From JAWKIW01 sp046331175 (GTDB taxonomy: Bacteria > Actinomycetota > Acidimicrobiia > Acidimicrobiales > Acidimicrobilacustridaceae), in assembly GCA_046331175.1 (NCBI GenBank), contig JAXLRI010000012.1:1-64000 (forward strand): 64,000 nucleotides of DNA, given 5' to 3'. Each line of letters opens with the position of its first letter. Within the stretch, counting starts at the first letter, position 1. Shown one piece after another: positions 41,488 through 50,486 of this stretch. Both the position numbers and the translations under genes were made by a program. Below the pieces are notes generated by a model. That model saw only the letters and a list, made by a program, of their open reading frames with translations. It was not told the origin of the DNA and ran no database searches.

Positions 41488-42357
41488 TCAGTCGTCGGGG
41501 TCGGCGAGCTTCGGTCGGTGCAGCGTGCGCGGCGCCGAGGCGTCGGGGACGCGGTGCACGGCGTGCAGCGGTGCGCCGGGGGCGAGGACGTCGGCGTCCA
41601 CGACCGGCGTCGGGGCCTCGGCCAGCTCGTCGGTGGGCCACGCCTCGGCGATGCCGACGAGCGTGGTGAGCGCCGCCCACCCGTCGCGCACCAGACCCTC
41701 GTCGCTGTCGGCCGGGAAGGGCGAGTCGTGGGCCACGAGCTCGAACTGGATGCGGCCGTCGTGGATGCCGGCCACCGCGGCGCGGACCTCGCCGAAGGGG
41801 GCGAGCCGGGCCCAGCGCACGCCCTTGACCTCGTCACGAGGACGGCCGGGCACGTTGAGGTTCAAGGCGGTGCGGGGCGGTGCCTCGGCCACCAACGGCA
41901 CGGTCTCGACCGCCAGGCGGGCGGCGGTGTCCCAGTGCCACGGCTCGACGGCCTGCACGCTGACCGCCAGGCCGGACAGGCCGAAGTTCTGGCCGGTGAG
42001 CACGGCGCCGACCGTGCCCGAGTGCAGGATGGCGCGGCCGGTGTTGAGCCCGGCGTTGATGCCCGAGACGATCAGGTCGGGCCGGGGTCCGAAGGCCTGC
42101 AGGGCGGTGGCCAGCACGCAGAGCCCGGGAGGACCGGCCAGCGACCACGCCTCGGCCTCGGGTGCTCCGGGCACCTCGACCTTGCGGGCGTCGAGGTGCT
42201 CGTCGGCGTTCAGGCGGCCCAGCGACGACGACGCCCCGCTCCAGTCGCGGTCGGGGGCCACCACGAGCAGGTCGTGGCCGGCCCCGACGAGGGCCCGCAC
42301 GAGCACGTGGAGCCCCTCGGACTCGATGCCGTCGTCGTTGGTGACCAGCAGGCGCAC
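41488..42357 (-). CDS. surE: 5'/3'-nucleotidase SurE
   Basis: 289 residues from GTG at 42357. The metal site is VRLLVTNDDGIESEGLH; RDWSGASSSLGRL, VSGINAGLNTGRAILHSGTVG and LNLNVPGRP complete the family set. It dephosphorylates nucleoside monophosphates and short polyphosphate in the cytoplasm. It starts 11 nt after the methyltransferase stop, so the two likely form an operon, although TAGGCT over that stop codon could be a private promoter. It has no signal peptide, unlike the SurE-like lipoprotein at 16402. Confidence 0.93.
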   Translation of the reverse strand: MRLLVTNDDGIESEGLHVLVRALVGAGHDLLVVAPDRDWSGASSSLGRLNADEHLDARKVEVPGAPEAEAWSLAGPPGLCVLATALQAFGPRPDLIVSGINAGLNTGRAILHSGTVGAVLTGQNFGLSGLAVSVQAVEPWHWDTAARLAVETVPLVAEAPPRTALNLNVPGRPRDEVKGVRWARLAPFGEVRAAVAGIHDGRIQFELVAHDSPFPADSDEGLVRDGWAALTTLVGIAEAWPTDELAEAPTPVVDADVLAPGAPLHAVHRVPDASAPRTLHRPKLADPDD

Positions 42358-42368
42358 GGGGGTGGAGC

Positions 42369-43706
42369 CTACCGATCGCCCGGCGGGGTCCCGGCCCCCC
42401 GGCGGGAGCGCCTCGGGGTCCCCGGTGACGAGGGTCGGGTGGGGCGTGGGCTGCGTCCGGGCGGGTCGAGCGGCGCGGTGAGGGCCTGCACGGCGACGCC
42501 GCCGCTGTCGGTCGCGAACAGCTCGGTGAGGCGCAGGCCGGTGTGGCCGGCCAGCACCGGATCGGCCGCCAGCAGGACGACGCGGCCACCCGTCAGCCGC
42601 TTGCGCGCAACGGTGCCGAACCGGGCGTAGAGGTTGCGCAGGTCGCCGCCCCCCGCCACCCGGCCGCCCCACGGCGGGTTGGTGACGATCCACGCCGCTC
42701 GGCGGTCGTCGCCGGTGGCTTCGCCGGTGGCCTCGGTGGTGGCACGCGGTGACGGCCCGTCCACGGGCTCGGGCTCGGATCCGGTCGAGCGGGGCGCGGG
42801 TGGCTCGAGGTCCGACACCGCGGCCACCGCGAACGCCACGTCGGCCGTCACCTCGGCGCGCTCGGCGTTGCCGGTGGCGGCCGCGACGGCGCCCTCGTCG
42901 CGGTCGCGGCCCAGGATCGGTGCCGGCGCATGGTCGAGCGCTCGGCTGCGGGCCTCGCCGCGCACGCTGGCCCACGTGCCGTGCTCGACGTCGGGCCATG
43001 CCTCGAAGGCGAAGGCTCGCTCGGTGGCGGGGGGAAGCCGGCGAGCCAGTCGGGCCGCCTCGATCGTGATGGTGCCGGACCCGCAGAAGGGGTCGACCAA
43101 CGGCGTGGCGGGGTCCCAACCCGACGCCAGCAGGAGGGCGGCAGCCACGGTGGGCCGCAGCGGCGCCTTGGCCACGGCCCGGCGCCAACCCCGGCGGTGC
43201 AGCGGCGCGCCCGAGCTGTCGACGCTGATCGTGAAGCGGTCGTGCACGCCGCGCACCACGACCAGCGGTGGTGGAAGCCCGTCATCGTCGTCGACCGGAG
43301 GTTCGCCCGGCGCCTCGGCGGCGGCCAGGTCGACGCCGGCGGCCCGGGCCAGCCGCTCGGCCAGCGCGGTGGTGTGGTTGAGGCGGCAGGCGTGGGTGGT
43401 CACGCGGAACCGCACCGGCACGCCCGGGGCCAGCCACGGCTCCCACGGCACGCCCCGCGCCCGGGCGGCGAAGGCGTCGAGGTCGCGCGATTCGAAGGTG
43501 GCGATCCGCACCACCACCCGCGTGGCGGTGCGCAGCCAGAGGTTGGCGGCGTAGAGGTTGCGCACGGTCGTCGAGAAGGGCACCAGCCCGCGGGCGGCGC
43601 GGCCGGGGGCCACGCCCAGGGCGGTCAGCTCGGCGGCGGTGACGGCCTCGAGGCCGGGCGCGCAGACGGCGGCGGCGTGGAGGCGGGGGCGGCGGGGAGG
43701 CGACAT
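42369..43706 (-). CDS. THUMP-type RNA guanine-N2 methyltransferase (RlmL/Trm-like)
   Basis: 445 residues. The N-terminal part has a THUMP-like ferredoxin/RNA-binding region (CAPGLEAVTAAELTALGVAPG, then RFRVTTHACRLNHTTALAER). The catalytic part starts HRRGWRRAVAKAPLRPTVAAAL and has LVDPFCGSGTITIEAARLA for SAM binding and IVTNPPWGGRV as the NPPW motif. It likely methylates guanine in 23S rRNA or tRNA. A ~50-residue Glu/Pro/Thr-rich insertion lies before NPPWG. The tail is disordered and Arg/Pro-rich. Confidence 0.88.
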   Translation of the reverse strand: MSPPRRPRLHAAAVCAPGLEAVTAAELTALGVAPGRAARGLVPFSTTVRNLYAANLWLRTATRVVVRIATFESRDLDAFAARARGVPWEPWLAPGVPVRFRVTTHACRLNHTTALAERLARAAGVDLAAAEAPGEPPVDDDDGLPPPLVVVRGVHDRFTISVDSSGAPLHRRGWRRAVAKAPLRPTVAAALLLASGWDPATPLVDPFCGSGTITIEAARLARRLPPATERAFAFEAWPDVEHGTWASVRGEARSRALDHAPAPILGRDRDEGAVAAATGNAERAEVTADVAFAVAAVSDLEPPAPRSTGSEPEPVDGPSPRATTEATGEATGDDRRAAWIVTNPPWGGRVAGGGDLRNLYARFGTVARKRLTGGRVVLLAADPVLAGHTGLRLTELFATDSGGVAVQALTAPLDPPGRSPRPTRPSSPGTPRRSRRGAGTPPGDR

Positions 43707-43814
43707 GGTGGGGGAGCGGGGCGGGCACGACCGCACGATCGGTGCGGCGCGGCGGCCCCGGCGAGGCGGTGACGGTGCCGGCCGTTCGTCGGCGGTCCGT
43801 CGGTGGCGCGTCGG

Positions 43815-44705
43815 TCAGTAGACCGCCGGCACGAACGTCTGGTCCTGCACCGGCGGCCGGACGTAGTCGCCGGACTGCCGGGGCGGCAGCTCGAGCGGGG
43901 CCGAGGTGAGGTCCTGGTACGGGACCTGGTGCAGCAGGTGGTGGATGCAGTTGAGCCGAGCCCGCTTCTTGTCGTCGGCCTCGACCACCCACCAGGGCGA
44001 CCACTTGGTGTCGCAGTGGGCGAACATCTCGTCCTTGGCCCGCGAGTAGTCGATCCAGCGGGCCCGCGACTGCAGGTCCATCGGGCTGAGCTTCCAGCGC
44101 TTCTCGGGGTTCTCGATGCGCTCCTTGAAGCGGCGCTCCTGCTCCTCGTCGCTGACCGAGAACCAGTACTTCACGAGGATGATCCCCGAGCGCAGCAGCA
44201 TGCGCTCGAACTCGGGGCACGACCGCAGGAACTCGATGTACTCGTCCTGGGTGCAGAACCCCATGACCCGCTCGACGCCGGCCCGGTTGTACCAGGAGCG
44301 GTCGAACAGGACGATCTCACCACCGGACGGGAGCTGCTCGACGTAGCGCTGGAAGTACCACTGCGTCCGCTCCTTCTCGGTGGGCTTCTGCAGCGCGGCC
44401 ACCCGTACGACGCGGGGGTTGGTGCGCTCGACGATGCGCTTGATCACGCCGCCCTTGCCCGCGGCGTCGCGGCCCTCGAACAGCACGCACACCTTCAGGC
44501 CGGCGTGGGTGACCCACTCCTGCATCTTCACCAGCTCGCGCTGCAGCTTCTCGAGCTCGGACTCGTAGAAGTCCTTGTCGAGCTTCTTGCGCTTCGGTTG
44601 GGGGAGGTCGTGGGGGACGCCCAGGCCGTCGACCACGGTGGTGTCGACCTGCGAGTCGGCGTCCTCGTCGTCGTGGTGGTGGTGCTTGCCGTTCTTCTTG
44701 CCCAT
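43815..44705 (-). CDS. ppk2: Polyphosphate kinase 2 (PPK2) family protein, copy A
   Basis: 296 residues. A His/Asp-rich N-terminal 20 residues precede the PPK2 core. Walker A is FEGRDAAGKGGVIKR and the Walker B/lid region VLFDRSWYNRAGVERVMG; WYFQRYVEQLPSGGE and RWKLSPMDLQSRARW are family motifs. It moves phosphate between inorganic polyphosphate and ADP/GDP or AMP. The similarly built copy B lies directly upstream, 86 bp away on the same strand. Direction of reaction and nucleotide preference are not predictable here. Confidence 0.92.
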   Translation of the reverse strand: MGKKNGKHHHHDDEDADSQVDTTVVDGLGVPHDLPQPKRKKLDKDFYESELEKLQRELVKMQEWVTHAGLKVCVLFEGRDAAGKGGVIKRIVERTNPRVVRVAALQKPTEKERTQWYFQRYVEQLPSGGEIVLFDRSWYNRAGVERVMGFCTQDEYIEFLRSCPEFERMLLRSGIILVKYWFSVSDEEQERRFKERIENPEKRWKLSPMDLQSRARWIDYSRAKDEMFAHCDTKWSPWWVVEADDKKRARLNCIHHLLHQVPYQDLTSAPLELPPRQSGDYVRPPVQDQTFVPAVY

Positions 44706-44791
44706 GTGCCCCTCGTGCCGTCCGCCGGATCGGGTCGGTGGCGGTCGGTCCGAGGTGGTCCGGCCGCGGGTCGTCGTGTCGGCGGGCGCCG

Positions 44792-45709
44792 CTAGTCGGT
44801 GAACCGCCCACCCTGGATGCGCTGGCCCTCCATGGTCTCGAGCTCCTTGGCACCCGAGGACACGATGGCGGGGTCGGGCACGAAGTCGAGGTCGTCGGAG
44901 CGGCCCTCGTAGTCGACGGCGTTGAGGATGACCTTCATCGCCTCCATCCGGGCCAGGTGCTTCACCTCGGACCGGACGATCATCCACGGCGCGTCGGCGG
45001 TGCTCGTGCGCTTGAGCATCTTGTACTTCATGTCGGTGAACTCGTCCCAGTGCTCCTGGGCCTGGACGTCGACCTCGCTCAGCTTCCACTGGCGCAGCGG
45101 GTCGTTGCGGCGCCGGTCGAACCGTCGCTGCTGCTCCTCCTTGGTGACCGAGAAGTACAGCTTCACGAGCGTGGTGCCCTGCCGCACGAGGTCCTTCTCG
45201 AAGCCGACGACGCCCTTCATGAAGTTGCGGTACTCGTCGTCGGTGCAGAACCCGAAGACGGGCTCGACCATCGCCCGGTTGTACCAGGAGCGGTCGAACA
45301 GGACGATCTCGCCGCCGGTGGGGAACTGGGCGACGTAGCGCTGGAAGTACCACTGGCGGCGCTGCTCCTCGGTGGGCTTGCCGAGGGCGACGACGCGGTA
45401 GTGCTTCTCGTTCATGTAGCGGGTGACCCGCCGGATCGTGCCGCCCTTGCCCGCCGCGTCTCGTCCTTCGAACAGGACGATCATCCGCTTGTGGTGGTCT
45501 TCGAGGTGCTGCTGCAGCTTGAGCAGCTCGGCCTGGTAGGGCCGCAGCTCGAGCTCCTCGCGGTAGCGGCGGCGGGCCTTCTTGTCCTCCTTGCGGAGCT
45601 TCTTGTTCTTGGCGAGGGCGCGCTCGTGCTCGGCGGCCAGCTCGTCGACGGTGAGCAGCCGGCCGTCGATCTCGATCTTGGTCTCGCCGGTGCCGCTGGG
45701 CTCGCTCAC
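44792..45709 (-). CDS. ppk2: Polyphosphate kinase 2 (PPK2) family protein, copy B
   Basis: 305 residues from GTG at 45709 after GGAGGACCC. Walker A is FEGRDAAGKGGTIRR and the lid region VLFDRSWYNRAMVEPVFG. It starts with a longer Lys/Arg/Glu-rich helix (NKKLRKEDKKARRRYREEL) and lacks the His-rich tail of copy A. Differences in the lid (MVEPVFGF against GVERVMGF) suggest distinct nucleotide preference. Copies A and B are probably one transcript. Confidence 0.92.
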   Translation of the reverse strand: MSEPSGTGETKIEIDGRLLTVDELAAEHERALAKNKKLRKEDKKARRRYREELELRPYQAELLKLQQHLEDHHKRMIVLFEGRDAAGKGGTIRRVTRYMNEKHYRVVALGKPTEEQRRQWYFQRYVAQFPTGGEIVLFDRSWYNRAMVEPVFGFCTDDEYRNFMKGVVGFEKDLVRQGTTLVKLYFSVTKEEQQRRFDRRRNDPLRQWKLSEVDVQAQEHWDEFTDMKYKMLKRTSTADAPWMIVRSEVKHLARMEAMKVILNAVDYEGRSDDLDFVPDPAIVSSGAKELETMEGQRIQGGRFTD

Positions 45710-45876
45710 CTGGGTCCTCCGCGGGGTCGCGTCGATGAAGGTGCCCGAGGGTACCGCGGGCCCGACCGCCGGGTCCCCGGCCGGAGGGCCCCCGCGCGTG
45801 ATCCGTTCGTCCCGTTCGTCGTGCTCGCTCGTGCTCGTCAGGCTCGTCGGGTAGACCCGACGGCCGGGACGGCCGG

Positions 45877-47277
45877 TCAGGGCTCGGCGATCAGGGCGGT
45901 GAAGAACTCGCGGTCGGAGAACAGCGACAGGTCGGCCAGGTACATCTGGCCGTAGCGCTCGAAGTAGAGCAGCTGCTTGGCGAGCAGCAGCATGTCGCGG
46001 TCGAAGGCGGTCGGGTCGAGGCCCGGCAGGTCGCCGTCACCGCCGGCCCCGCCCAGGCTGGCCCCGCCGCCGGCCAGCTCCTCGGGACCGAGCAGCAGCG
46101 TGGACAGGCGGACCTCGCCGAACGGCTTGGTGAACAGCGGCTCGAGGACCGAGCGGATCAGCGGGGCCAGCTGGTCCGGGGGCACGCCGAGGCGGTGGGT
46201 GATGAGCGGGCCGATCTGGGCGGTGATGCGGTCGGTCACCTCGTCCCACGCCTCCTCGTCGCCGAGGGCGGCGCGGATGATCGCCCGGAGGTGGGCGAGG
46301 TCGTCGTCGGACAGGCGGCCGACGATGCCCCAGTCGAGCACCCCGATGCGGCCGTCGCGCAGCAGCAGGAGGTTCCCGGCGTGCACGTCGCCGTGGAAGA
46401 TCCCGTAGCGCACCGCGGTGAGGAAGAAGGCCTTCACCGTCTCGGTCACCAGCGGCACCGGGTCGACGCCGAACCCCTCGATGGCGCTGAGGTCGTCGAT
46501 GGCCACGCCGTCGAGCAGCTCCATGACCAAGACCCGGCGCGAGGTCAGGTCGTCGTGCACCTCGGGGATGACCACCTGGGGCAGGTCGACCTCGTCGAGC
46601 AGGCCGCGGAAGTGGGTCATGAGGCGGGCCTCGTTGCGCAGGTCGAGCTCGTAGCAGAGCTGGGTGCGCAGGCCGTCGAGCATGGGGCCGACCATCTCGG
46701 CCTGGGCGCCGGCCACGCGCGAGGCGATGCGGGGCACCAGCCACCGCATCAGCTGGAGGTCGGCGGCGATCTTGCGCTCGATGCCCGGCCGGAGGATCTT
46801 CACCGCCACCGCCCGGCCGTCGTGGCGGACGGCCTTGTGCACCACCGCCATCGACGCCCGGCCGATGGGGTCGGGGTCGAACGAGGCGAAGCTGTCCTCG
46901 AGGGGCCGGCCGGTAGCCTTCTCGATCTCGTCGTGGATGTGGTGCAGGCCGACGGGGCGGCCGGCGTCGAGGAGGCTGCGGAACTCAGCCGACACCGACG
47001 GGCCGAAGACCGACGGCGCCGACGCCACCAGCTGGCCGAGCTTCACGTAGGTGGCGCCGAGGTCGGCGAAGGCCTTGCGCAGCGGGCGGGCCACCTCGGT
47101 GGGGGCGACGGGTCGGCCGATCGCCTTCTTGGCGGCCAGCGGTCCGAGCCGCCGCCGGGCCACGTCGAGGGTGCGGGTGGTGCGCCGCCGAAGGTGGGCG
47201 CCGCGCGGCGCGCGCAGGTGGTAGGGGTGCAGCTCGGGGGGCGCCGGCACGCGCGCCCTGGCGGTCTCGGTGGTCAT
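45877..47277 (-). CDS. ABC1/UbiB-family atypical kinase
   Basis: 466 residues from ATG at 47277. The KxGQ motif is YVKLGQLVASAPSVFG. The usual alanine-rich nucleotide loop is replaced by IGRASMAVVHKAV. VAVKIL carries the lysine, FHGDVHAGNLLLL the catalytic loop and VLDWGIVGRL the metal aspartate (DFG equivalent). UbiB/ADCK proteins support isoprenoid quinone or lipid metabolism and bind ATP rather than phosphorylating proteins. The C-terminal part is helical with no clear membrane helix. Menaquinone-linked activity is a guess. Confidence 0.9.
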   Translation of the reverse strand: MTTETARARVPAPPELHPYHLRAPRGAHLRRRTTRTLDVARRRLGPLAAKKAIGRPVAPTEVARPLRKAFADLGATYVKLGQLVASAPSVFGPSVSAEFRSLLDAGRPVGLHHIHDEIEKATGRPLEDSFASFDPDPIGRASMAVVHKAVRHDGRAVAVKILRPGIERKIAADLQLMRWLVPRIASRVAGAQAEMVGPMLDGLRTQLCYELDLRNEARLMTHFRGLLDEVDLPQVVIPEVHDDLTSRRVLVMELLDGVAIDDLSAIEGFGVDPVPLVTETVKAFFLTAVRYGIFHGDVHAGNLLLLRDGRIGVLDWGIVGRLSDDDLAHLRAIIRAALGDEEAWDEVTDRITAQIGPLITHRLGVPPDQLAPLIRSVLEPLFTKPFGEVRLSTLLLGPEELAGGGASLGGAGGDGDLPGLDPTAFDRDMLLLAKQLLYFERYGQMYLADLSLFSDREFFTALIAEP

Positions 47278-47371
47278 CGCCGGCCTCCCCGGTCGTCCAC
47301 CGCTGCAGTCTGGCACGGCCCGCGACCAGTGATTGCACATGGGGTGCAATCACATGGACGGAGGGCCGGGG

Positions 47372-47704
47372 TCAGTCCTCGCGCCAGACGTCGGCCATGT
47401 CGGCGGCCGTGGCGCGGAGGTGCTTGGCGCCCACGCCCATGGCCGCCAGCGCGGCCTCGGCGCGCGCCGTGCCGATGGCGATGGCCGCCTCGTGGTGGTC
47501 GTCGCCGTCGTCGTCGGTTGTGCGCACCTCGTACCGGAAGCTGAAGGCGCTGAGGTTCGGCTCGTAGGTGAGGCTGCCCTCGCGGCTGAAGGCCGAGCGC
47601 AGGATGTCGTGGTCGGGCTGCTCGGCGCGCAGCCACGCCCGCTGCTCGTCGTCGAGCCCGTCGAAGAACCCGCGGACGATGACGCGGTGGATGTGGGTGG
47701 CCAT
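47372..47704 (-). CDS. Small conserved-looking protein, similar to DUF6204
   Basis: 110 residues starting MATHIHRVIVRGFFDGLDDEQR. The pattern of RGFFDGL, HDILRSAFSREGSLTYE and AFSFRYEVR recalls DUF6204 proteins of actinobacteria, function unknown. It is soluble, acidic in the middle (DDDGDDHHEAA). A GAGACT-N6-ATG arrangement (minus strand) fits the leaderless pattern. Confidence 0.6.
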   Translation of the reverse strand: MATHIHRVIVRGFFDGLDDEQRAWLRAEQPDHDILRSAFSREGSLTYEPNLSAFSFRYEVRTTDDDGDDHHEAAIAIGTARAEAALAAMGVGAKHLRATAADMADVWRED

Positions 47705-47811
47705 CGCCCCAGTCTCGTCGGCGGCGGTGGCGTCGACCCACCGAGTTGCGTGCGCTCGTCCCGTCGTCGGTCGTCCGAGCGCCGGGGGACGGGCCCTGCG
47801 AGGATGGCGCC

Positions 47812-48288
47812 ATGAGCGAACGCTTCGAGGTCCAGCGCACCATCCCCTTCGACGCCGCCACCATCTTCGGCGTGATCAGCAGCCCCGCTGGGCACGTCGC
47901 CATCGATGCGTCGGGGATGCTGCAGGGCTACGAGGGCGAGCCCGCTCGGGCCGAGGGCGACACCTTCATCGTCCACATGGACCGCGAGGCCCTGGGCGAC
48001 ATGCCGCTCGGCAAGTACGACGTCACCGTCACCATCACCGGCTTCGAGCAGGACCGCTTCATCACCTGGGAGGTGTCGGGGCCGAACTTCCCGAGCCTCG
48101 GCCACTTCTACGGCTACCGGCTCGAGCCGATCGACGACGGCACGCTCGTCACCTCGATCTACGACTGGTCCCAGGTCGGCGACGAGTGGAAGCCCGAGGG
48201 CGTGTGGCCGATCATCCCCGAGTCGGCGCTGAAGGCCACGCTCGGGATCCTCGAGCGGACCGTCCGGGCCGCGTCCGACGAGGGCTGA
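47812..48288 (+). CDS. SRPBCC/polyketide-cyclase-like protein
   Basis: 158 residues from ATG at 47812. The pattern is START/Bet v1-like: MSERFEVQRTIPFDAATIFG, then MLQGYEGEPARAEGDTF, ITWEVSGPNFPSLGH and a C-terminal helix ESALKATLGILERTV. It has no membrane segment. SRPBCC proteins bind hydrophobic ligands or act as cyclases. GAGGAT-N6-ATG may be a weak -10 or a Shine-Dalgarno site. Confidence 0.78.
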   Translation: MSERFEVQRTIPFDAATIFGVISSPAGHVAIDASGMLQGYEGEPARAEGDTFIVHMDREALGDMPLGKYDVTVTITGFEQDRFITWEVSGPNFPSLGHFYGYRLEPIDDGTLVTSIYDWSQVGDEWKPEGVWPIIPESALKATLGILERTVRAASDEG

Positions 48289-48296
48289 GCGCTCCG

Positions 48297-49034
48297 ATGG
48301 GCGAGGTCGGACGCCGGGGCGGTCGGGCGGTCGCGCTCGCCGGGTCGGCGGTGCTGGTGGCGGCCCTCGGGCTCGCCGGCTGCAGCGGCGACACCACCAG
48401 CCGGGCCTCCACCACGAGCGCCGGCGCCCCCGCGGCCGCGTCGGCGACGACCGGCCCGAGCGGGACGGTCGGTGGAGCCGGCTCCCGCGCCGGTGCTCGG
48501 TGCACCGCGACCGAGGCCGAGCAGACCATCGTCCCGCCCGGCGATCCGGCCCGCTGGGCGTGGCTGGCCGGCACGACGTGGGTCGTGCCGGCGTCGGGCC
48601 TCGCCGCCCTGCATTACGACCCGAGCACCGGTGTGAGCACGCCGGTGAAGGACCAGACCGTCTACACGATCGACCGCTACACCGACGGCTACTTCAGCGG
48701 GAAGACCGTGGTGCAGTCGACCCAAGAGGGCCAGGCGCCACACGTGACGTTGCGCAACCTGGTCGCCAACGTGACGCCCCAGGGCAGCATCATGTTGACC
48801 TTCATCCCGCCGGGCCCCGACGGCTCGTCGCGCACCACGGTGGGGCTGGGGCAGTTCCGCTGCCTCGACGGCCGGTGGAGCATGGAGATGCAGATGTCGA
48901 CCGGGACCACCGACACGGTGAACCACTGGGCCTACATGGTGAGCTGCGAGCCCGGCGACCCGTGCGAGCAGCAGGTGCCGGGCACGACCCTGTCGCTCGC
49001 CGCCTTCATGGCCCAGACCCCCACCGAACCGTGA
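48297..49034 (+). CDS. Putative lipoprotein, unknown function
   Basis: 245 residues. The N-terminus is a signal ending ALGLAGCSGD, a good lipobox with Cys near 29. A Ser/Thr/Ala linker of ~40 residues follows. The mature domain has four further cysteines (ARCTATE, FRCLDG, SCEPGDPCEQQ) and beta-rich stretches such as YTIDRYTDGYFSGKTV and HVTLRNLVANVTPQG. The start is 8 nt after the SRPBCC stop, so the two genes are cotranscribed. No family is recognised. Confidence 0.75.
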   Translation: MGEVGRRGGRAVALAGSAVLVAALGLAGCSGDTTSRASTTSAGAPAAASATTGPSGTVGGAGSRAGARCTATEAEQTIVPPGDPARWAWLAGTTWVVPASGLAALHYDPSTGVSTPVKDQTVYTIDRYTDGYFSGKTVVQSTQEGQAPHVTLRNLVANVTPQGSIMLTFIPPGPDGSSRTTVGLGQFRCLDGRWSMEMQMSTGTTDTVNHWAYMVSCEPGDPCEQQVPGTTLSLAAFMAQTPTEP

Positions 49035-49141
49035 TGCCAGCGCGTCCACCGCGCTCCTCCTCGCCGCCAACAACCTTCGGCCCCGCGGGCTGATCGGCCC
49101 TTCATGGCTAGGGCAGCGGCCATCGGCTACCGGGATACTGG

Positions 49142-49195
49142 GACAGTGCGTGCACGGGGGGTGTTTCCCCCTCGTGTTGTCGATGGCACACTGTC
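49142..49195. promoter_or_regulatory. Nested inverted repeats upstream of the VapB-like gene
   Basis: GACAGTG (49142-49148) and CACTGTC (49189-49195) form a 7-bp inverted pair 40 nt apart. Between them CACGGGGG (49153-49160) and CCCCCTCGTG (49167-49176) form a GC-rich hairpin. A GATACT box at 49134-49139 lies just before. The set may be an operator for VapBC autoregulation, or, if translation starts at 49146, partly coding. Confidence 0.45.
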
Positions 49196-49199
49196 GCCC

Positions 49200-49388
49200 G
49201 TGCCGAAGCCCCTTCCTCGTGACCCCAACGCGGACGCGCCGCTGAGCGCTGACGAGCTCGCAGCGCTCCAGGGCGTGGGGCCGGTGACCTCGGTCGACGA
49301 TGTGCGGGCGGACCTCTGGAAGGACGATGCCGAGGTTGACGCGTTCATCGAGGACGTGCGCCGGGCCCGGCAGGCCAACGTCGCCTGA
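49200..49388 (+). CDS. VapB-like antitoxin
   Basis: 62 residues from GTG at 49200. An alternative GTG at 49146 adds 18 residues and sits 6 nt after GATACT, so the start is uncertain. The C-terminal half (VRADLWKDDAEVDAFIEDVRRA) resembles the toxin-binding tail of antitoxins paired with PIN toxins; the first part is ADAPLSADELAALQGVGPV. Its stop overlaps the next ATG as TGATG, so the toxin is translated with it. Confidence 0.65.
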   Translation: MPKPLPRDPNADAPLSADELAALQGVGPVTSVDDVRADLWKDDAEVDAFIEDVRRARQANVA

Positions 49389-49792
49389 TGGCGCTGATCG
49401 TCCTCGACACCGACGCCGCGTCCCTGCTCCAAAAGGGACGACTGCCGGTGGATCTCACACCGCATCTGATCGGGGTCACGCTGGCGGTGTCCTTCGTGAC
49501 CGTCGGCGAGCTCTACAAGTGGGCGGAGCGACGGTCGTGGGGCGCCCGCACCCGCGACAAGCTCGAAGCCTGGTTGCACACCGTCGTGGTCATCCCGGCC
49601 GACCGCGACGTGACCCGAACCTGGGGGGCCATCGCCGCTCGCGCCGACGAGCGGGGGCGGCCCCGCCCAGCGAATGACTCGTGGATTGCCGCGTGCTGCA
49701 TCGCCAAGGGTCTGCCGTTGCTCACCCTCAACCTCCGAGACTTCGAGGACTTCGAGGCCAACGACGGCCTTCAACTTCTCCGCGGCATCTGA
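49388..49792 (+). CDS. PIN-domain toxin (VapC-like ribonuclease)
   Basis: 134 residues. The four acidic residues of PIN nucleases are visible: VLDTDAASLL near the N-terminus, SFVTVGELYKW, ANDSWIAACCIAKG and TLNLRDFEDF. It would cut RNA and arrest translation unless bound by the antitoxin. It overlaps the antitoxin stop by 1 nt. Typical VapC proteins have this length. Regulation by the antitoxin at the repeats upstream is likely. Confidence 0.85.
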   Translation: MALIVLDTDAASLLQKGRLPVDLTPHLIGVTLAVSFVTVGELYKWAERRSWGARTRDKLEAWLHTVVVIPADRDVTRTWGAIAARADERGRPRPANDSWIAACCIAKGLPLLTLNLRDFEDFEANDGLQLLRGI

Positions 49793-50035
49793 ACGACCCC
49801 CATCCCCTGGAGCCGCCCGATCCGGCGAGCGCGACGTCCCAGATCGTGCGGGCCGAACCACGACCCCCGAACGGGCGGCTCGCCGGCTCGAGGACGCGTC
49901 GGAACGCCGGGACCGTGACGGCGCACCCAACGAGGTCCCGTCCGGCCTCCTGGGCGCCGTCGGCCGCGGTCGTGGCGGCGGACTCATCGCAAGGCAGCCG
50001 GAGTGCGTCCCGGCAACCTCGTAGGCTTCGGTGAC

Positions 50036-50323
50036 ATGAGAGGCGGCGCGAACACGCGAGTAGTCGTGGTGCTCGTCCTCCTGATCCTCGCCGGTGGCAG
50101 CGCCCTTTGGCTTGGCACAACGACCTGGACGGGCAAGCACATGACGAAGAGGACCACCGCCCAGATCACCAGGATCGATGGTGGCGATCTCGTACTGTCC
50201 AACGGCTGGCAAGTCCGCCGGCCATCGAACGAACCAAGGCTTGCAGTGGGTGACTGCGTCGAAGTCGAGACATCGCAGGTTGCCTTCAGCGCGGTGACTC
50301 GGGTCGATTGCCCAGACAGCTAA
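50036..50323 (+). CDS. Small membrane-anchored orphan protein in lower-GC DNA
   Basis: 95 residues starting MRGGANTRVVVVLVLLILAGG, a single N-terminal membrane helix. The outside part is ~65 residues, beta-rich, with two cysteines (GDCVEVE, RVDCPDS). A hand count over most of the gene gives about 62 % GC, clearly below the window. It lies between the toxin-antitoxin pair and the MarR gene with ~240 bp of empty sequence on its left and ~160 bp on its right. No family is recognised. Confidence 0.6.
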   Translation: MRGGANTRVVVVLVLLILAGGSALWLGTTTWTGKHMTKRTTAQITRIDGGDLVLSNGWQVRRPSNEPRLAVGDCVEVETSQVAFSAVTRVDCPDS

Positions 50324-50486
50324 CTGGGCGGCTGCGCGCGTCACAGAACACGCGGGCCGAACACCGCCCCCACCACAGTCTCCGTGCCGGTCTCGATCGG
50401 CCATCACGGAACATGCTGACCGAACCTTGGTTCGCGGACGGGGTGCTCGGGAGGCCGACTTGGCCGCGCCGGACGAACGGCTCGTG

